NCBI GenBank assembly: GCA_047602365.1
Contig: JASGHM010000002.1
Coordinates: forward strand, 1,550,001-1,614,000
Length of the DNA stretch: 64,000 nt
Reading direction: 5' to 3'
Source of the DNA: Piscinibacter sp047602365
Lineage (GTDB): Bacteria > Pseudomonadota > Gammaproteobacteria > Burkholderiales > Burkholderiaceae_C
Part shown: piece by piece, positions 50,094-58,819 of the stretch
Layout of the letters: every line of letters starts with the position of its first letter
Position numbering within the stretch: the stretch's first letter is position 1
Translations under genes and position numbers: made by a program
Notes under the pieces: generated by a model
What the model was told of the DNA's origin: nothing
Databases searched by the model: none
Seen by the model: only the letters and a program-made list of their open reading frames with translations

Positions 50094-50998
50094 GACGCCC
50101 CCCCCATCAGCTTGTGCAGGTGGAAGTGGAAGGGCCCGAGCTTGCCGCCGTAGTTGCCGGCCGAGATGCGCAGAAGGCCGCCGGCCGTACCGAGCGCGAT
50201 GCCGGCCTCCATGCCGGCGCGCATCGCGGCGCCGACGTCGGCCTCGGTCAGCCCGTCGATGACGATCTCCATCACGCAGCGGGTCTCGGCGGTCAGCTCG
50301 GTCTTCTTCGCCAGGCCGACCAGGCTGGGGCAGAAGGCGTCGTTGGTCGACGCGCCCAGCGCCGGGTACTTGCTGCCGACCTTGGAGCCGGAGCGCACCA
50401 CGCCGCCCGGGAAGGGCATGATCACGTTGGGCAGCCGCTTCATCGCGGCCACCGCGGCCTCGGCGGCGGCCAGCGCGGCGTCGGTGTCGCGCGCCAGCAG
50501 CAGCAGGTTGCCGCCGCCGACACCCTTGACCACCGCCGTGGTCTCCTGCGCGACGAACTCGCCGTCCATCACCGGCACGCGCCAGTAGCGCTTGCCGCCG
50601 ATCATCTTGGCGGTCTGCCAGCCGTCGCCGAAGAAGCGCAGGTTCTTGCCCAGCGCGACGGCTTCACCCTCATCGATGCCGGCATAGACGGCCGTGGTCG
50701 GGCAGGTCAGCACGCATTGCCCGACACGGCGTTCGATCTGCTTGGCCAGTTCCTTGCCGGACATCGCGAAGATCAGCACCGCGATGCCGGGCCGGCCGTC
50801 GGGTGTCTCGCTGGCCGGGACCTCGCGCTCGATGCCGGCCTCGCAGCCGCAGGCGATCACCGAGGTCGCAAAACCGGTGGCCGCCACCGCCGCGTGGCGT
50901 GCCCAGTCGAGGTTGTGTGCGGTGATGAGCAGCCGCGTCGCCTTCATCGGGAAGGCTTCGGCGAAGGTCTCGTCGATGCTGACGCCGTTGCGGTTCAT
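50090..50998 (-). CDS. fhcD: Formylmethanofuran:tetrahydromethanopterin formyltransferase (FhcD)
   Basis: Ftr-type subunit of the Fhc complex, 302 residues, moving the formyl group from H4MPT to a methanofuran analogue. Family blocks include DETFAEAFPMKATRLLITAH, VIACGCEAGIE, QCVLTCPTTAVYAG, MPFPGGVVRSGSKVGSKYP and STNDAFCPSL. ATGA overlaps join it to fhcC and fhcA. Intact. Confidence 0.97.
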   Translation of the reverse strand: MNRNGVSIDETFAEAFPMKATRLLITAHNLDWARHAAVAATGFATSVIACGCEAGIEREVPASETPDGRPGIAVLIFAMSGKELAKQIERRVGQCVLTCPTTAVYAGIDEGEAVALGKNLRFFGDGWQTAKMIGGKRYWRVPVMDGEFVAQETTAVVKGVGGGNLLLLARDTDAALAAAEAAVAAMKRLPNVIMPFPGGVVRSGSKVGSKYPALGASTNDAFCPSLVGLAKKTELTAETRCVMEIVIDGLTEADVGAAMRAGMEAGIALGTAGGLLRISAGNYGGKLGPFHFHLHKLMGGAS

Positions 50999-52692
50999 GC
51001 TTCACCTCCACTGGTGAAACATTCCGCCGGCAGCAGCCGCCCGCCGTTGCAGCAGCTGCACAACTCGTCGTGCGAGATCGCCACGTTGTCGAAGTGAGTC
51101 GCGGCGTGATCGGCCCAATGCTTGCGCAGGGTCTTCTCGATCGCCGTGTCGTAACCGGGCTCGATGAAGTGCGTGCCGCCCACCGGCGTGGCGGTCAGCG
51201 TGCCGCTGCGCGCGACCAGCGTGCCGTCCTTGAACACCCAGTCGGGCGTGCGGAACATCGCCTCGCGATCAGCCTGTTCGCGGTAGATCGCGATGTCGGC
51301 CGCGGCGCCTTCGCCCAGGTGCCCACGGTCCTTCATGCCCAGCAGCCTGGCCGGGCCGGAACGTGTCATCACCGCGATCTCGTCCAGCGTCAGCTCGCGC
51401 GTGATCGACTTCAGCGCGCAGTTCGCCACCACCTCGGGATGCAGCCTGGCGAGCTGTTCCTCGCGGAAGCTTCGGTCCATCAGCAGGCGGATCAGGTGCG
51501 GGTAGCTGGTGAACGGGCCGCCGTTCGGATGGTCGGTGGTCAGCACCACCTGCCAGGGGTTGTTGACCAGCAGGAAGATCTCCAGCCCGATCACCCATTG
51601 CAGCGCATTGACGTAGCTCTGCTCGCGGTAGCGGAACGGCACCACGCCGCAGCCGGCCATCAGCTCGATGTCGGCACCGACCCACTTGCGCGGGTTGGCC
51701 AGGTCCGATTGCGCGTATTGCCGCATCGTGTCGCCCGAGGCGGTGACGGTCTGGCCGAACATGATCTGGCCGATGTCGATCGAGATCTGCGGGTTGGCGT
51801 TGACCGCCTCGGCGAGCTGCAGCGCCGCCGACGAGAACTTCTTCGGCCCCTCGGTGCCGTAGGCGTGGAACTGGATGTGCGTCAGGTGCGCTGGCAGGCC
51901 CTCGAGCGCGGCGATGGTCTCCAGCGTCGAGCGGATGTTGCCGGCCACGCCGAGGTTGCTGCCGTGGATGTGCAGCGGGTGCGGCACGCCGAGTTCCTTC
52001 AGCGCCCGCGCCAGCGTGTGCACCACCTGGCGCGGCGTGACCTGCCAGCGCACATGCGGCTCGTCGACGTCGAGCTTGCGCTGGTTGAACTTGAAGGCCG
52101 AGATGCCGCCCGGGTTGACCACCTTCACGCCCATCGCCTTGCTGGCGTTGATGGTCCAGGCGGTGTAGTCGCGGATCTGCGCGAAGTTCTTCTGCTCCGG
52201 CCCGCCCTGCGCCAGCAGTTCGAGGAACAGTTCGTCGCTGCCCAGCATCACGTAGGCGCCGTGGTCGAGCACCGGCACGTCGCCCATCTCCATGTGGGCG
52301 TGGCGTGCATTGCTCGGCACCATCGCCGGCTCGAACGCGGCGGTGTAACCCATCTCGACATAGCGGTAGCCGGTGGCCAGCGTGCCTGGCGCGCAGCTGC
52401 CGCAGGAGGCGAGTTCGAGCAGGTTGTCGGGCAAGGCGATCGGGTTGCCGCCCTCGCGGTGGTCCTCGGCCATCAGCATGCGCGCCAGGTTGACCTTGCC
52501 GCCGCCGATGTGCGTGTGCATGTCGATGCCGCCGGCCATCACGACGCAGCCGCTGGCATCGACGGTCTCGTCGACCGGTTCGCCGGGCTGCATCGCGGCG
52601 ATGCGACCGTTGCGGACGAGGACGTCGCGCACCGCGTCGACACGGTTCGCCGGGTCGATGACCCGGCCGCCGCGGATCAGTGTGCTGCTCAC
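50995..52692 (-). CDS. fhcA: FhcA, formyltransferase/hydrolase complex subunit A
   Basis: Amidohydrolase-type subunit (FwdA/FmdA homologue) of 565 residues that hydrolyses the formyl-methanofuran analogue to formate. The dinuclear zinc site begins at GGIDMHTHIGGGKVN (HxH); HPLHIHGSNLG, LTHIQFHAYG and LTTDHPNGGPFTSYP supply further ligands. The GTG start at 52692 has GGAGGGG six bases upstream. The stop overlaps fhcD. Intact. Confidence 0.96.
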   Translation of the reverse strand: MSSTLIRGGRVIDPANRVDAVRDVLVRNGRIAAMQPGEPVDETVDASGCVVMAGGIDMHTHIGGGKVNLARMLMAEDHREGGNPIALPDNLLELASCGSCAPGTLATGYRYVEMGYTAAFEPAMVPSNARHAHMEMGDVPVLDHGAYVMLGSDELFLELLAQGGPEQKNFAQIRDYTAWTINASKAMGVKVVNPGGISAFKFNQRKLDVDEPHVRWQVTPRQVVHTLARALKELGVPHPLHIHGSNLGVAGNIRSTLETIAALEGLPAHLTHIQFHAYGTEGPKKFSSAALQLAEAVNANPQISIDIGQIMFGQTVTASGDTMRQYAQSDLANPRKWVGADIELMAGCGVVPFRYREQSYVNALQWVIGLEIFLLVNNPWQVVLTTDHPNGGPFTSYPHLIRLLMDRSFREEQLARLHPEVVANCALKSITRELTLDEIAVMTRSGPARLLGMKDRGHLGEGAAADIAIYREQADREAMFRTPDWVFKDGTLVARSGTLTATPVGGTHFIEPGYDTAIEKTLRKHWADHAATHFDNVAISHDELCSCCNGGRLLPAECFTSGGEA

Positions 52693-52750
52693 TGGACGCC
52701 CCTCCGCGCTGCGCGCTGCGGGATTCGCGCTTGGGAGCGGCCCGGCGCGC

Positions 52751-54028
52751 TCATGCCGCGCTCCTCTGCGGCAGCGCCTGCAGCAGGCGCTTCGCGACAT
52801 CGCCCACCGTCGGCAGCCCGTCGTCGCGCACGGCGTGCAGCGGCATCAGCACCGTGCCGTCGGTGCGGAATACATGGCCGGCGCTGCCGATGCCCGGCGC
52901 GCCCACCGGGATGAACACCGCGCCGGCCCTGCTGCAGCGCGCGGCCAGCGCAGGGTGCCCAAGCACGATGGTCGGCAGCGTGGTCTCCGGCGGCGCCGAC
53001 TCGGCGTCGAAGCTGGCCACCCACAGCAGCGCGTCGACCGCGCCCTGCGCCAGCAGGCGCGTCGTGCCGAAGCGCAGCGGCTCGTGCTCCAGCCCGCGCG
53101 GGCCGGCGCGCGAGCGCAGCGGCACACCGGACAGCCATGTGAACACCTGGTTGGCGGTGGCCACGCCGTTGCCGCCGCCGATCCACAGCGCCGCGGCGCG
53201 TGTCTTGCGATTCAGCTCGCCGACGATGCGATGCAGCACCTCGACGATCAGCGCACCCTGCGCTGGCAACCGCGGCGGCGCGCCGACCAGCACGGCGTAG
53301 CGCGCGGCGTGCAGGCGTTCGGCCAGCCCGCGCAGCGCCGCCGGCACCGCGGCGGTGGCCATCGCCGGGCGGCGCGCAACCAGCGCATCGAGCAGCGAGA
53401 CCGTGTCGAACAGGTCGCCGTGCAGCGGCAGCGTCTCGGTCGTCACGCCTGCACTCGCCCACCCGGCAAGGACCGCAGCGTCGCCGGCTTCCGGACCGAT
53501 CACGATCACATGGCGCTGCGCCACCTGCGCGTCGCCTATGCCCAGCCGCTCGCCGATCAACGGAGCGACCGCTATCGGCAGGCCGCCGACGAAGACGATC
53601 AGGTCGGCGCGCGTGCGCACCTCGGCCAGCGTGGTGGTGAACTGGCCGCGGTCCTGCAGCGCGCGCAGGCCGTGCATCAGCGCATCACCGCCGGCCGCAT
53701 CGACGATCGCCCCGCTGGCACAGGCCAGCGGGTACAGCGCACGCGCGCCGGCCACGTCGGTGCCCAGACCGGCAAACAGCGGCTGGCGGCTTGCCGCGAG
53801 CCGCGCGGCGGCCGCGGCAACGGCCGCAGCCAGGCTCGCGGGTTGCCCATCGATGCTCGGCGCGGCCTGGGGGTTCGTGCAGGCCGCGAGGCCGCGGGTG
53901 GCCCGCTCGCAGTTGCTGCCTTGCAGCATCAGCCCGCCGTCGGCGGCAACGCGCACCGCAAGGTGGTCGCAGGCCAGGGGACAGAAGGGACAGGTCCAGG
54001 CGCCGGAAACGGCGGAAGAAGTGGTCAT
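52751..54028 (-). CDS. fhcB: FhcB, formyltransferase/hydrolase complex subunit B
   Basis: Homologue of the molybdopterin-type FwdB/FmdB, 425 residues. It begins WTCPFCPLACDHLAV, a remnant of the Fe-S motif, followed by QGSNCERATRG and DALMHGLRALQDRGQ, while later parts resemble the molybdopterin-binding fold (VLVGAPPRLPAQGALIVEVL; VFIPVGAPGIGSAGHVFR). In methylotrophs FhcB lacks the cofactor and is structural. It is the first gene of fhcBADC. Confidence 0.93.
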   Translation of the reverse strand: MTTSSAVSGAWTCPFCPLACDHLAVRVAADGGLMLQGSNCERATRGLAACTNPQAAPSIDGQPASLAAAVAAAAARLAASRQPLFAGLGTDVAGARALYPLACASGAIVDAAGGDALMHGLRALQDRGQFTTTLAEVRTRADLIVFVGGLPIAVAPLIGERLGIGDAQVAQRHVIVIGPEAGDAAVLAGWASAGVTTETLPLHGDLFDTVSLLDALVARRPAMATAAVPAALRGLAERLHAARYAVLVGAPPRLPAQGALIVEVLHRIVGELNRKTRAAALWIGGGNGVATANQVFTWLSGVPLRSRAGPRGLEHEPLRFGTTRLLAQGAVDALLWVASFDAESAPPETTLPTIVLGHPALAARCSRAGAVFIPVGAPGIGSAGHVFRTDGTVLMPLHAVRDDGLPTVGDVAKRLLQALPQRSAA

Positions 54029-54110
54029 GGATGAGCCATCACGCAAGCGATGTGCCATTGGCGACACCGGGCCGCGGCGGCGTCGCGGCATGCGGCGGCC
54101 GGCCAAAACT

Positions 54111-54125
54111 GCCACACAGTGTGGC
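54111..54125. promoter_or_regulatory. Palindrome upstream of the fhc operon
   Basis: GCCACAC-A-GTGTGGC, perfect 7-base arms, lies 83 bases before the fhcB start in the 199-base gap after the HisA-like gene. No T-run. A plausible operator for the fhcBADC-fae2-pabB transcript; the binding protein is unknown. Confidence 0.45.
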
Positions 54126-54227
54126 GAAACCGGCGGCTGGCCCCGTCCCCACCCCCCTCGGCGGCGGTGGCACGAATCATGATGGCATCCGGCCCATGGA
54201 GGCGGCAGAGGACATCGGGAGACGGGC

Positions 54228-54929
54228 TCAGCGGCGCACCGGCGGCAGCCGGCCGTCGTGCAACGCGCTGGCCACCAGCCAGGCCCAGGCGCCAGCGTCG
54301 CGCGCGGCGTCGAGGTCGGCGGCGTGGCGGATGCCGCCGGCGCCGATCAGCCGGGTCGTGGGCGAACGCGCCTGCACCTCGCGCAGCGTGGCGAGGTCCG
54401 GCCCCGCGTCGGCACCGACCCGCTCCAGCGTCATCACGATCACGCGGCCCGGCCAGGCCTGCGGCGCATCCCAGCAGCCGGCCGGATCGAGACGCTGGCC
54501 ATCGCGGCGGTCGAGCGAGAGCACGCCGGCCTCGCGCTCGGGAAAACATGCGGCCAGGTCCTCGCGCGAGCGCAGCGACTCGCTGGCGAAGATCGGCACC
54601 ACGCGCCGCGCATCGTCGCCGAGTTGCTCGTGCAGGCGCTGCGCGCCGTGTGCGTCGGCAAAACCGGCGTCGACCCAGAACTCGAGTTCGGGCATGGCCT
54701 GCAGGATGCGGCCGATCACGCCCGCCTGGGCCTGCCCGCCGGTCAGTGCGTCGAGGTCGGCGGCGTACAGCCGCGTCGAATCACAATGCGCGCACAGCGC
54801 GCGCGCGACCGTCACCGGGTCGCTGCCCTCGCACAGCGCGGAGACGATCGGCTTGTACGAGGCACGGTCGCCGCGCACGGCGCGCACCACCTGGCCGCGC
54901 ATCAGGTCGATCACGGGAATGAGGATCAT
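54228..54929 (-). CDS. HisA/HisF-like TIM-barrel protein of the H4MPT gene set
   Basis: TIM-barrel protein of 233 residues related to HisA: ILIPVIDLMRGQVVRAVRGD at the N-terminus and RLIGAGGIRHAADLDAARDA near the C-terminus. Such HisA-like proteins occur in H4MPT clusters of methylotrophs, where they replace no histidine step. The reaction is unknown, probably in cofactor (methanofuran or pterin) synthesis. It is divergent from the ATP-grasp gene. Confidence 0.85.
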   Translation of the reverse strand: MILIPVIDLMRGQVVRAVRGDRASYKPIVSALCEGSDPVTVARALCAHCDSTRLYAADLDALTGGQAQAGVIGRILQAMPELEFWVDAGFADAHGAQRLHEQLGDDARRVVPIFASESLRSREDLAACFPEREAGVLSLDRRDGQRLDPAGCWDAPQAWPGRVIVMTLERVGADAGPDLATLREVQARSPTTRLIGAGGIRHAADLDAARDAGAWAWLVASALHDGRLPPVRR

Positions 54930-54959
54930 GGCGTTGGCAGCGGGGCGGGCGTGGCGATG

Positions 54960-55907
54960 ATGCGGGTCTTCGTCTACGAGTATCTGAGCGGCGGCGGGCT
55001 GGTCGACGGCGACCCGGCGGCCACCGCGGTGCTGATGCCGCAGGGGCTGGCGATGCGCGACGCGCTCGTCGCCGACCTGCTGGCCAGCGGCGATTGTGAC
55101 GTCACTGCGGCGACCTGCGTGTGCGCCGGCCCGCTGCCGGCCGGTGCGTCGGAAGCGCTGGCCCACGACGGCGAGATGCCCGAGGACTTCGCCGCGCGCA
55201 TGGCCGCCGGGCACGACGCGGCCTGGATCGTTGCGCCGGAGACCGGCGGCTGCCTGGCGGCCTTCGAACGTGCCATCGGCGCGCCACGCTGGCTGGGCTG
55301 CGACGCACGCAGCATCGCGATCGGCGCCAGCAAATCGGCGACGCTGCGCCACCTGGCCGCACACGAGCTGCCGACGCCGTGGCGGCACCAGGCACTGGCC
55401 ACACGCTGGGTGGTCAAGCCCGACGACGGCGCCGGCAGCGTCGACACCCACCTGCACGCCGATCGCGCCGCGGCGCAGGCCGACCTGGCCGGCCGCCACG
55501 CGCGCGGCGTGAGCGCCTGCCTGGAGCCCTGGGTTGACGGCGAGGCGCTGAGCATCTCGCTGCTGTGCGAGCTCGGCCAGGCCGAACTGCTGGGCGTGAA
55601 CCGGCAGCGCATCGTCACGCTGGACGATGGTTCGCTGCGCTACGACGGCGTGGCGATCGACGTGTGGCCGCGCCGCGAGCCGCGCCGCCGCACGCTGGCC
55701 ACGCTGGCCTCGCGCATCGCCGCAGCGCTGCCCGGGTTGCGCGGTTTCGTCGGCGTCGACCTGGTCTGGCACCCGGCGCACGGCCCGGTGGTCATCGAGA
55801 TCAACCCGCGGCTGACCTGTGCCTATGTCGGCCTGTCGCAGCGGCTGGGCCGCAACCTCGCCGCCGAGGTGCTGGGCCTGCAACGCCTGGAGCGCATCGA
55901 TGCCTGA
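54960..55907 (+). CDS. ATP-grasp family ligase of the H4MPT/methanofuran gene set
   Basis: ATP-grasp protein of 315 residues: MRVFVYEYLSGGGLVDGDPA at the N-terminus, ATRWVVKPDDGAGSVDTHLH (phosphate-binding region) and GPVVIEINPRLTCAYVGLSQ (Mg-binding E-x-N-P-R). These enzymes join a carboxylate to an amine. In this cluster it probably adds an amino acid such as glutamate to H4MPT or the methanofuran analogue. Two tandem ATGs (54957 and 54960) exist. It overlaps the next gene by eight bases. Confidence 0.87.
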   Translation: MRVFVYEYLSGGGLVDGDPAATAVLMPQGLAMRDALVADLLASGDCDVTAATCVCAGPLPAGASEALAHDGEMPEDFAARMAAGHDAAWIVAPETGGCLAAFERAIGAPRWLGCDARSIAIGASKSATLRHLAAHELPTPWRHQALATRWVVKPDDGAGSVDTHLHADRAAAQADLAGRHARGVSACLEPWVDGEALSISLLCELGQAELLGVNRQRIVTLDDGSLRYDGVAIDVWPRREPRRRTLATLASRIAAALPGLRGFVGVDLVWHPAHGPVVIEINPRLTCAYVGLSQRLGRNLAAEVLGLQRLERIDA

Positions 55908-56970
55908 ACGCGCGGTGATCGGCTGGGACATCGGCGGCGCGCATGTCAAGGCGGCCGTCTGGCGCGATGGCAGCGTGGTCGACGCGGCGCAATGGCCCTG
56001 CCCGCTGTGGCAGGGGCTGGACCGGCTCGAGGCCGTGCTGGGATCGGCCCGCACGCGCTGGCCGGGGCTCGATGCGCAGGCGCACGCGGTCACGATGACC
56101 GGCGAGATGGTCGACCTGTTCGACCATCGCGAGGACGGCGTGCGGCGCATCGCCGCGCTGCTCGCCGATGCACTGCCCGCGCCGCGCTTCTTCGCCGGCG
56201 ATGCGGCCTGGCCGGCCGCGCGCGAGGCCGGCGCGCTGTGGGAGCGCATCGCCTCGGCCAACTGGCTGGCCACCGCGCAGCATGCGGCGCAGGCCTTGCC
56301 GCAGCGCGAAGGGCTGCTGGTCGACATCGGCAGCACGACCACCGACCTGATCGCCTTCCGCCGCGGCCGCGTGATCACCACCAGCCGCAGCGATGCGCAG
56401 CGGCTGGGCACTGGCGAGCTGGTCTATCACGGCGTCGTGCGCACGCCCTTGTGTGCGCTGGCCCGGCGCATCGCCTGGAAGGGCGCGCCGCTCAACGTGA
56501 TGAACGAGTTCTTCGCCACCACCGCCGACGTCTACCGCCTGCTCGGCGAGCTCGACCCGGCACACGACCAGCACCCGAGCGCCGACAACGCGCCCAAGGA
56601 TGCCCGTCGCACGCGGGCGCGACTGGCCCGCATGATCGGCCTCGACGAGCGCGACGGCAGCGCAGCGCAGTGGCACGACTTCGCGCTGGCCTGGCGCGAG
56701 GCGCAGCTGGCCGAGTTGCGCGGCCAGCTCGAGCGCGTGGCTGCGCTGCACGACCTGGCCGGCGATGCCACGCTGGTCGCCGCCGGCTGCGGCGCCTTCC
56801 TGACGCCGGACCTGCTGCGCGCGGGCTGGTCGCTGGTCGCCTACGGCCGCGACGTCGCACGCGTCGCGCCGTCGGCCGGCGCCGACGTGGCGTCCTGGGT
56901 CCAGGTGGGGGCTCCGGCGGTCGCGGTGGCCTCGCTCTATGCGCAGCATCAAGTGGAGGGACCTGCCTGA
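55900..56970 (+). CDS. H4MPT-linked C1 transfer pathway protein (hydantoinase/oxoprolinase-like)
   Basis: ASKHA-fold protein of 356 residues. Nucleotide-binding motifs are VIGWDIGGAHVKAAVWRDGS at the N-terminus and LLVDIGSTTTDLIAFRRGRV mid-protein; VAAGCGAFLTPDLLRAGWSL is the adenosine motif. It is a marker protein of bacteria with the H4MPT pathway and is thought to act in cofactor synthesis, with no reaction assigned. It overlaps the ATP-grasp gene (ATGCCTGA) and mfnE (TGATG), forming a three-gene operon. Confidence 0.9.
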   Translation: MPERAVIGWDIGGAHVKAAVWRDGSVVDAAQWPCPLWQGLDRLEAVLGSARTRWPGLDAQAHAVTMTGEMVDLFDHREDGVRRIAALLADALPAPRFFAGDAAWPAAREAGALWERIASANWLATAQHAAQALPQREGLLVDIGSTTTDLIAFRRGRVITTSRSDAQRLGTGELVYHGVVRTPLCALARRIAWKGAPLNVMNEFFATTADVYRLLGELDPAHDQHPSADNAPKDARRTRARLARMIGLDERDGSAAQWHDFALAWREAQLAELRGQLERVAALHDLAGDATLVAAGCGAFLTPDLLRAGWSLVAYGRDVARVAPSAGADVASWVQVGAPAVAVASLYAQHQVEGPA

Positions 56971-57569
56971 TGTGGGTCGTGAAGATCGGCGGCAGCCTGA
57001 ATGCCGACCCGCTGCTGCCGCAATGGCTGGAGCTGCTCGCGCAACTCGGTGGCGGCCGGGTCACGCTGGTGTGCGGCGGCGGCGGCTTCGCCGACGAGGT
57101 GCGGCGCGCGCAGGCACAGTGGCAATTCGACGACCTGGCCGCGCACAACATGGCCGTGCTGGCGATGGCGCAGACGGCCCACATGGCGCATGCGCTGCAG
57201 CCGACACTGCGGCTGGCGCGCGACAAGGCCGAGCTGCACCAGGTGCTGCATGCCGGCCACACGGCGTTGTGGCTGCCCTACGACTGGCTGCGCGACCAGC
57301 CCGACGCCGACACCCACTGGAGCAACAGCAGCGACAGCATCGCGCTGGAACTGGCGCGCCGGCTCAACGCCGAGCGTCTGGTGGTGGTGAAGTCCTGTGC
57401 CATCGACCCGGCGGCCACGCTGCCCGACCTGGTCGCCTCGGGCGTGCTCGACGGCCGCTTCACGACCCTGGCCGCCGGCGCCAGCTTCCCGATCGACGTG
57501 ATTCAGCGCGCCGAGCTGGCGCGCATGCGTTCGCTGCTGCTCGGCGATCTGCGGCTGAACGACGCCTGA
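56970..57569 (+). CDS. mfnE: Amino-acid-kinase family protein, MfnE-like
   Basis: Kinase of 199 residues of the aspartokinase/uridylate-kinase fold: WVVKIGGSLNADPLLPQWLE, VTLVCGGGGFADEVRRAQ and HWSNSSDSIALELARRL. It corresponds to MfnE, which phosphorylates (5-aminomethyl-3-furyl)methyl phosphate to the diphosphate in methanofuran synthesis. TGATG coupling links it to the previous gene. Its 3' end overlaps the convergent mfnB gene by 67 bases. The furan pathway assignment is supported by mfnB next door. Confidence 0.85.
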   Translation: MWVVKIGGSLNADPLLPQWLELLAQLGGGRVTLVCGGGGFADEVRRAQAQWQFDDLAAHNMAVLAMAQTAHMAHALQPTLRLARDKAELHQVLHAGHTALWLPYDWLRDQPDADTHWSNSSDSIALELARRLNAERLVVVKSCAIDPAATLPDLVASGVLDGRFTTLAAGASFPIDVIQRAELARMRSLLLGDLRLNDA

Positions 57570-58247
57570 GCCGATCGCATCGCGGCCACCAGGTCGCGCA
57601 GGCAGCCGGCGTCCAGCGCATCACTGCGTTCGCCGCGGCACACCGCGCTGCGGAAACCGGCGAAGTCCGGCGCCAGCGCGACGATGCACTCGGCATCGGC
57701 GCGGCGCATCGCGCCGGCGATGCCGACCATCGTGCCGGCTTCACGCGCCATCGCGACGAAGCCTTCGATGGCCGGGCGCGGCAGCAGGTCGAACAGGCTG
57801 CCGGCATGTTTGTCGGCGGTGTCGACCATCACGCCGGGGAAACGCAGCGACAGCGCCAGCGCGACGGCACGCTCGTCGAGCCCGCGGTCGGCGATGAACA
57901 CCGGCACCAGCGGACGGCCGCACGCGGCCAGCGCCCGCAGCACCGCGCCGGCGGCGGGCGAGTGCTCGACGCCGACCTTGACGTAGTCGACCCCGCAGGC
58001 GCCGACCGCTTCGACACGTTCGAGGATGGTGCCGAGCTCGTGCATGGGCACGTCGCCGATCGTCGCGCTGATCGGCAGCGACGAAGCCGAGGCACGCAAC
58101 GCGACGACGATCTCGCCGATGGTCGCCAGCGGCAGGCCGCCGAGCGCGCCCTGCCCCGGCTCCTTCAGGTCGATGAAGTCGGCACCGCCGTCGGCGACGA
58201 GCGTGTGCTTCGGCGACGCTGCGCACGCTGACCAGAATCCTCGTCAT
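57503..58247 (-). pseudogene. mfnB: MfnB, (5-formylfuran-3-yl)methyl phosphate synthase, interrupted by a +1 frameshift
   Basis: MfnB makes the furan ring of methanofuran from two glyceraldehyde 3-phosphates. From ATG 58247 the frame gives MTRILVSVRSVAEAH and then breaks near 58203. The +1 frame continues LVADGGADFIDLKEPGQGAL, with the catalytic lysine in DLKEP, then SLPISATIGDVPMHELG, GVDYVKVGVEHSP (second Lys) and SAVCRGERSDALD, to a stop at 57503. One base too many in GAAGCACACGCTCGTC explains it (745 bases). The ATG overlaps the DUF447 stop. Indel error or real lesion is undecided. Confidence 0.85.
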
Positions 58248-58816
58248 CGTGCCGCCTTCTCGCGGTGCGCCGCGACCGCCTGCTGCAGCCAGCCCCAGGC
58301 CTCGTGCTCACCCGGGCCGGCGGTCTTGTCGATGGCGATCTGCAGGTAGGCCATCTCGCTGGTGATCTTCGCGTCGTCGAGCATGTGCAGCCGGCTGACC
58401 AGCACGGCGCCCTCCACCACCGCGGCCTGCGCGCGGTTCAGCCCGACGAAGGGCGCGTGGCTGGCCTCGTGCACACGCGCCATGCGCAGCACCGGTCGCT
58501 GTGCGTCGTCGAGATGCTCGTCCAGGCGCAGCTCGACATGGCTGATCGCGCAGGCCAGGCGCTGGCCGTGGATGCGCTCGGCCGGCAGCAGGGGCCAGGC
58601 GCGGCGTCCGGTCACGCAGCCGGCGAACACGCGGGTGTCGGTGATCAGGTTGAGCACCGCATGCTGCGTGGCCAGGATGTTGGCCAGCGTGGTCGAGGGC
58701 TTGAACGGCATCAGCAGCACGCGGCCGGCCTGGTAGCGCACGCCCATCGGCGCGACATGGGCCACGCCCTCGGACGAGAGCGTGGTCACCACGGTTTCGA
58801 AGATCTGGTCGTTCAT
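58244..58816 (-). CDS. DUF447-family flavin-binding-like protein
   Basis: Protein of 190 residues of the DUF447 family, with a split-barrel FMN-binding fold: FETVVTTLSSEGVAHVAPMG, TTLANILATQHAVLNLITD and MARVHEASHAPFVGLNRAQA. It is found in archaea and in H4MPT-containing bacteria. Biochemical role unknown; probably a step of H4MPT synthesis. It lies three bases after the DHPS-like gene and overlaps mfnB (ATGA). Confidence 0.87.
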   Translation of the reverse strand: MNDQIFETVVTTLSSEGVAHVAPMGVRYQAGRVLLMPFKPSTTLANILATQHAVLNLITDTRVFAGCVTGRRAWPLLPAERIHGQRLACAISHVELRLDEHLDDAQRPVLRMARVHEASHAPFVGLNRAQAAVVEGAVLVSRLHMLDDAKITSEMAYLQIAIDKTAGPGEHEAWGWLQQAVAAHREKAAR

Positions 58817-58819
58817 GGG

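Noticed and set aside
54168..54183. TGGCAC sequence upstream of HisA-like/fhc region as a sigma-54 promoter
   Set aside because: The -12 element is missing: ATGAT stands where TTGCA is needed, and no gene starts at a suitable distance on that strand.
57503..57569. Overlap of mfnE and mfnB ends as a sign of misannotation
   Set aside because: Both proteins show family sequence up to near the overlap, and tail-to-tail overlap of this size is possible in compact genomes; only the last ~20 residues of MfnB are unconserved.
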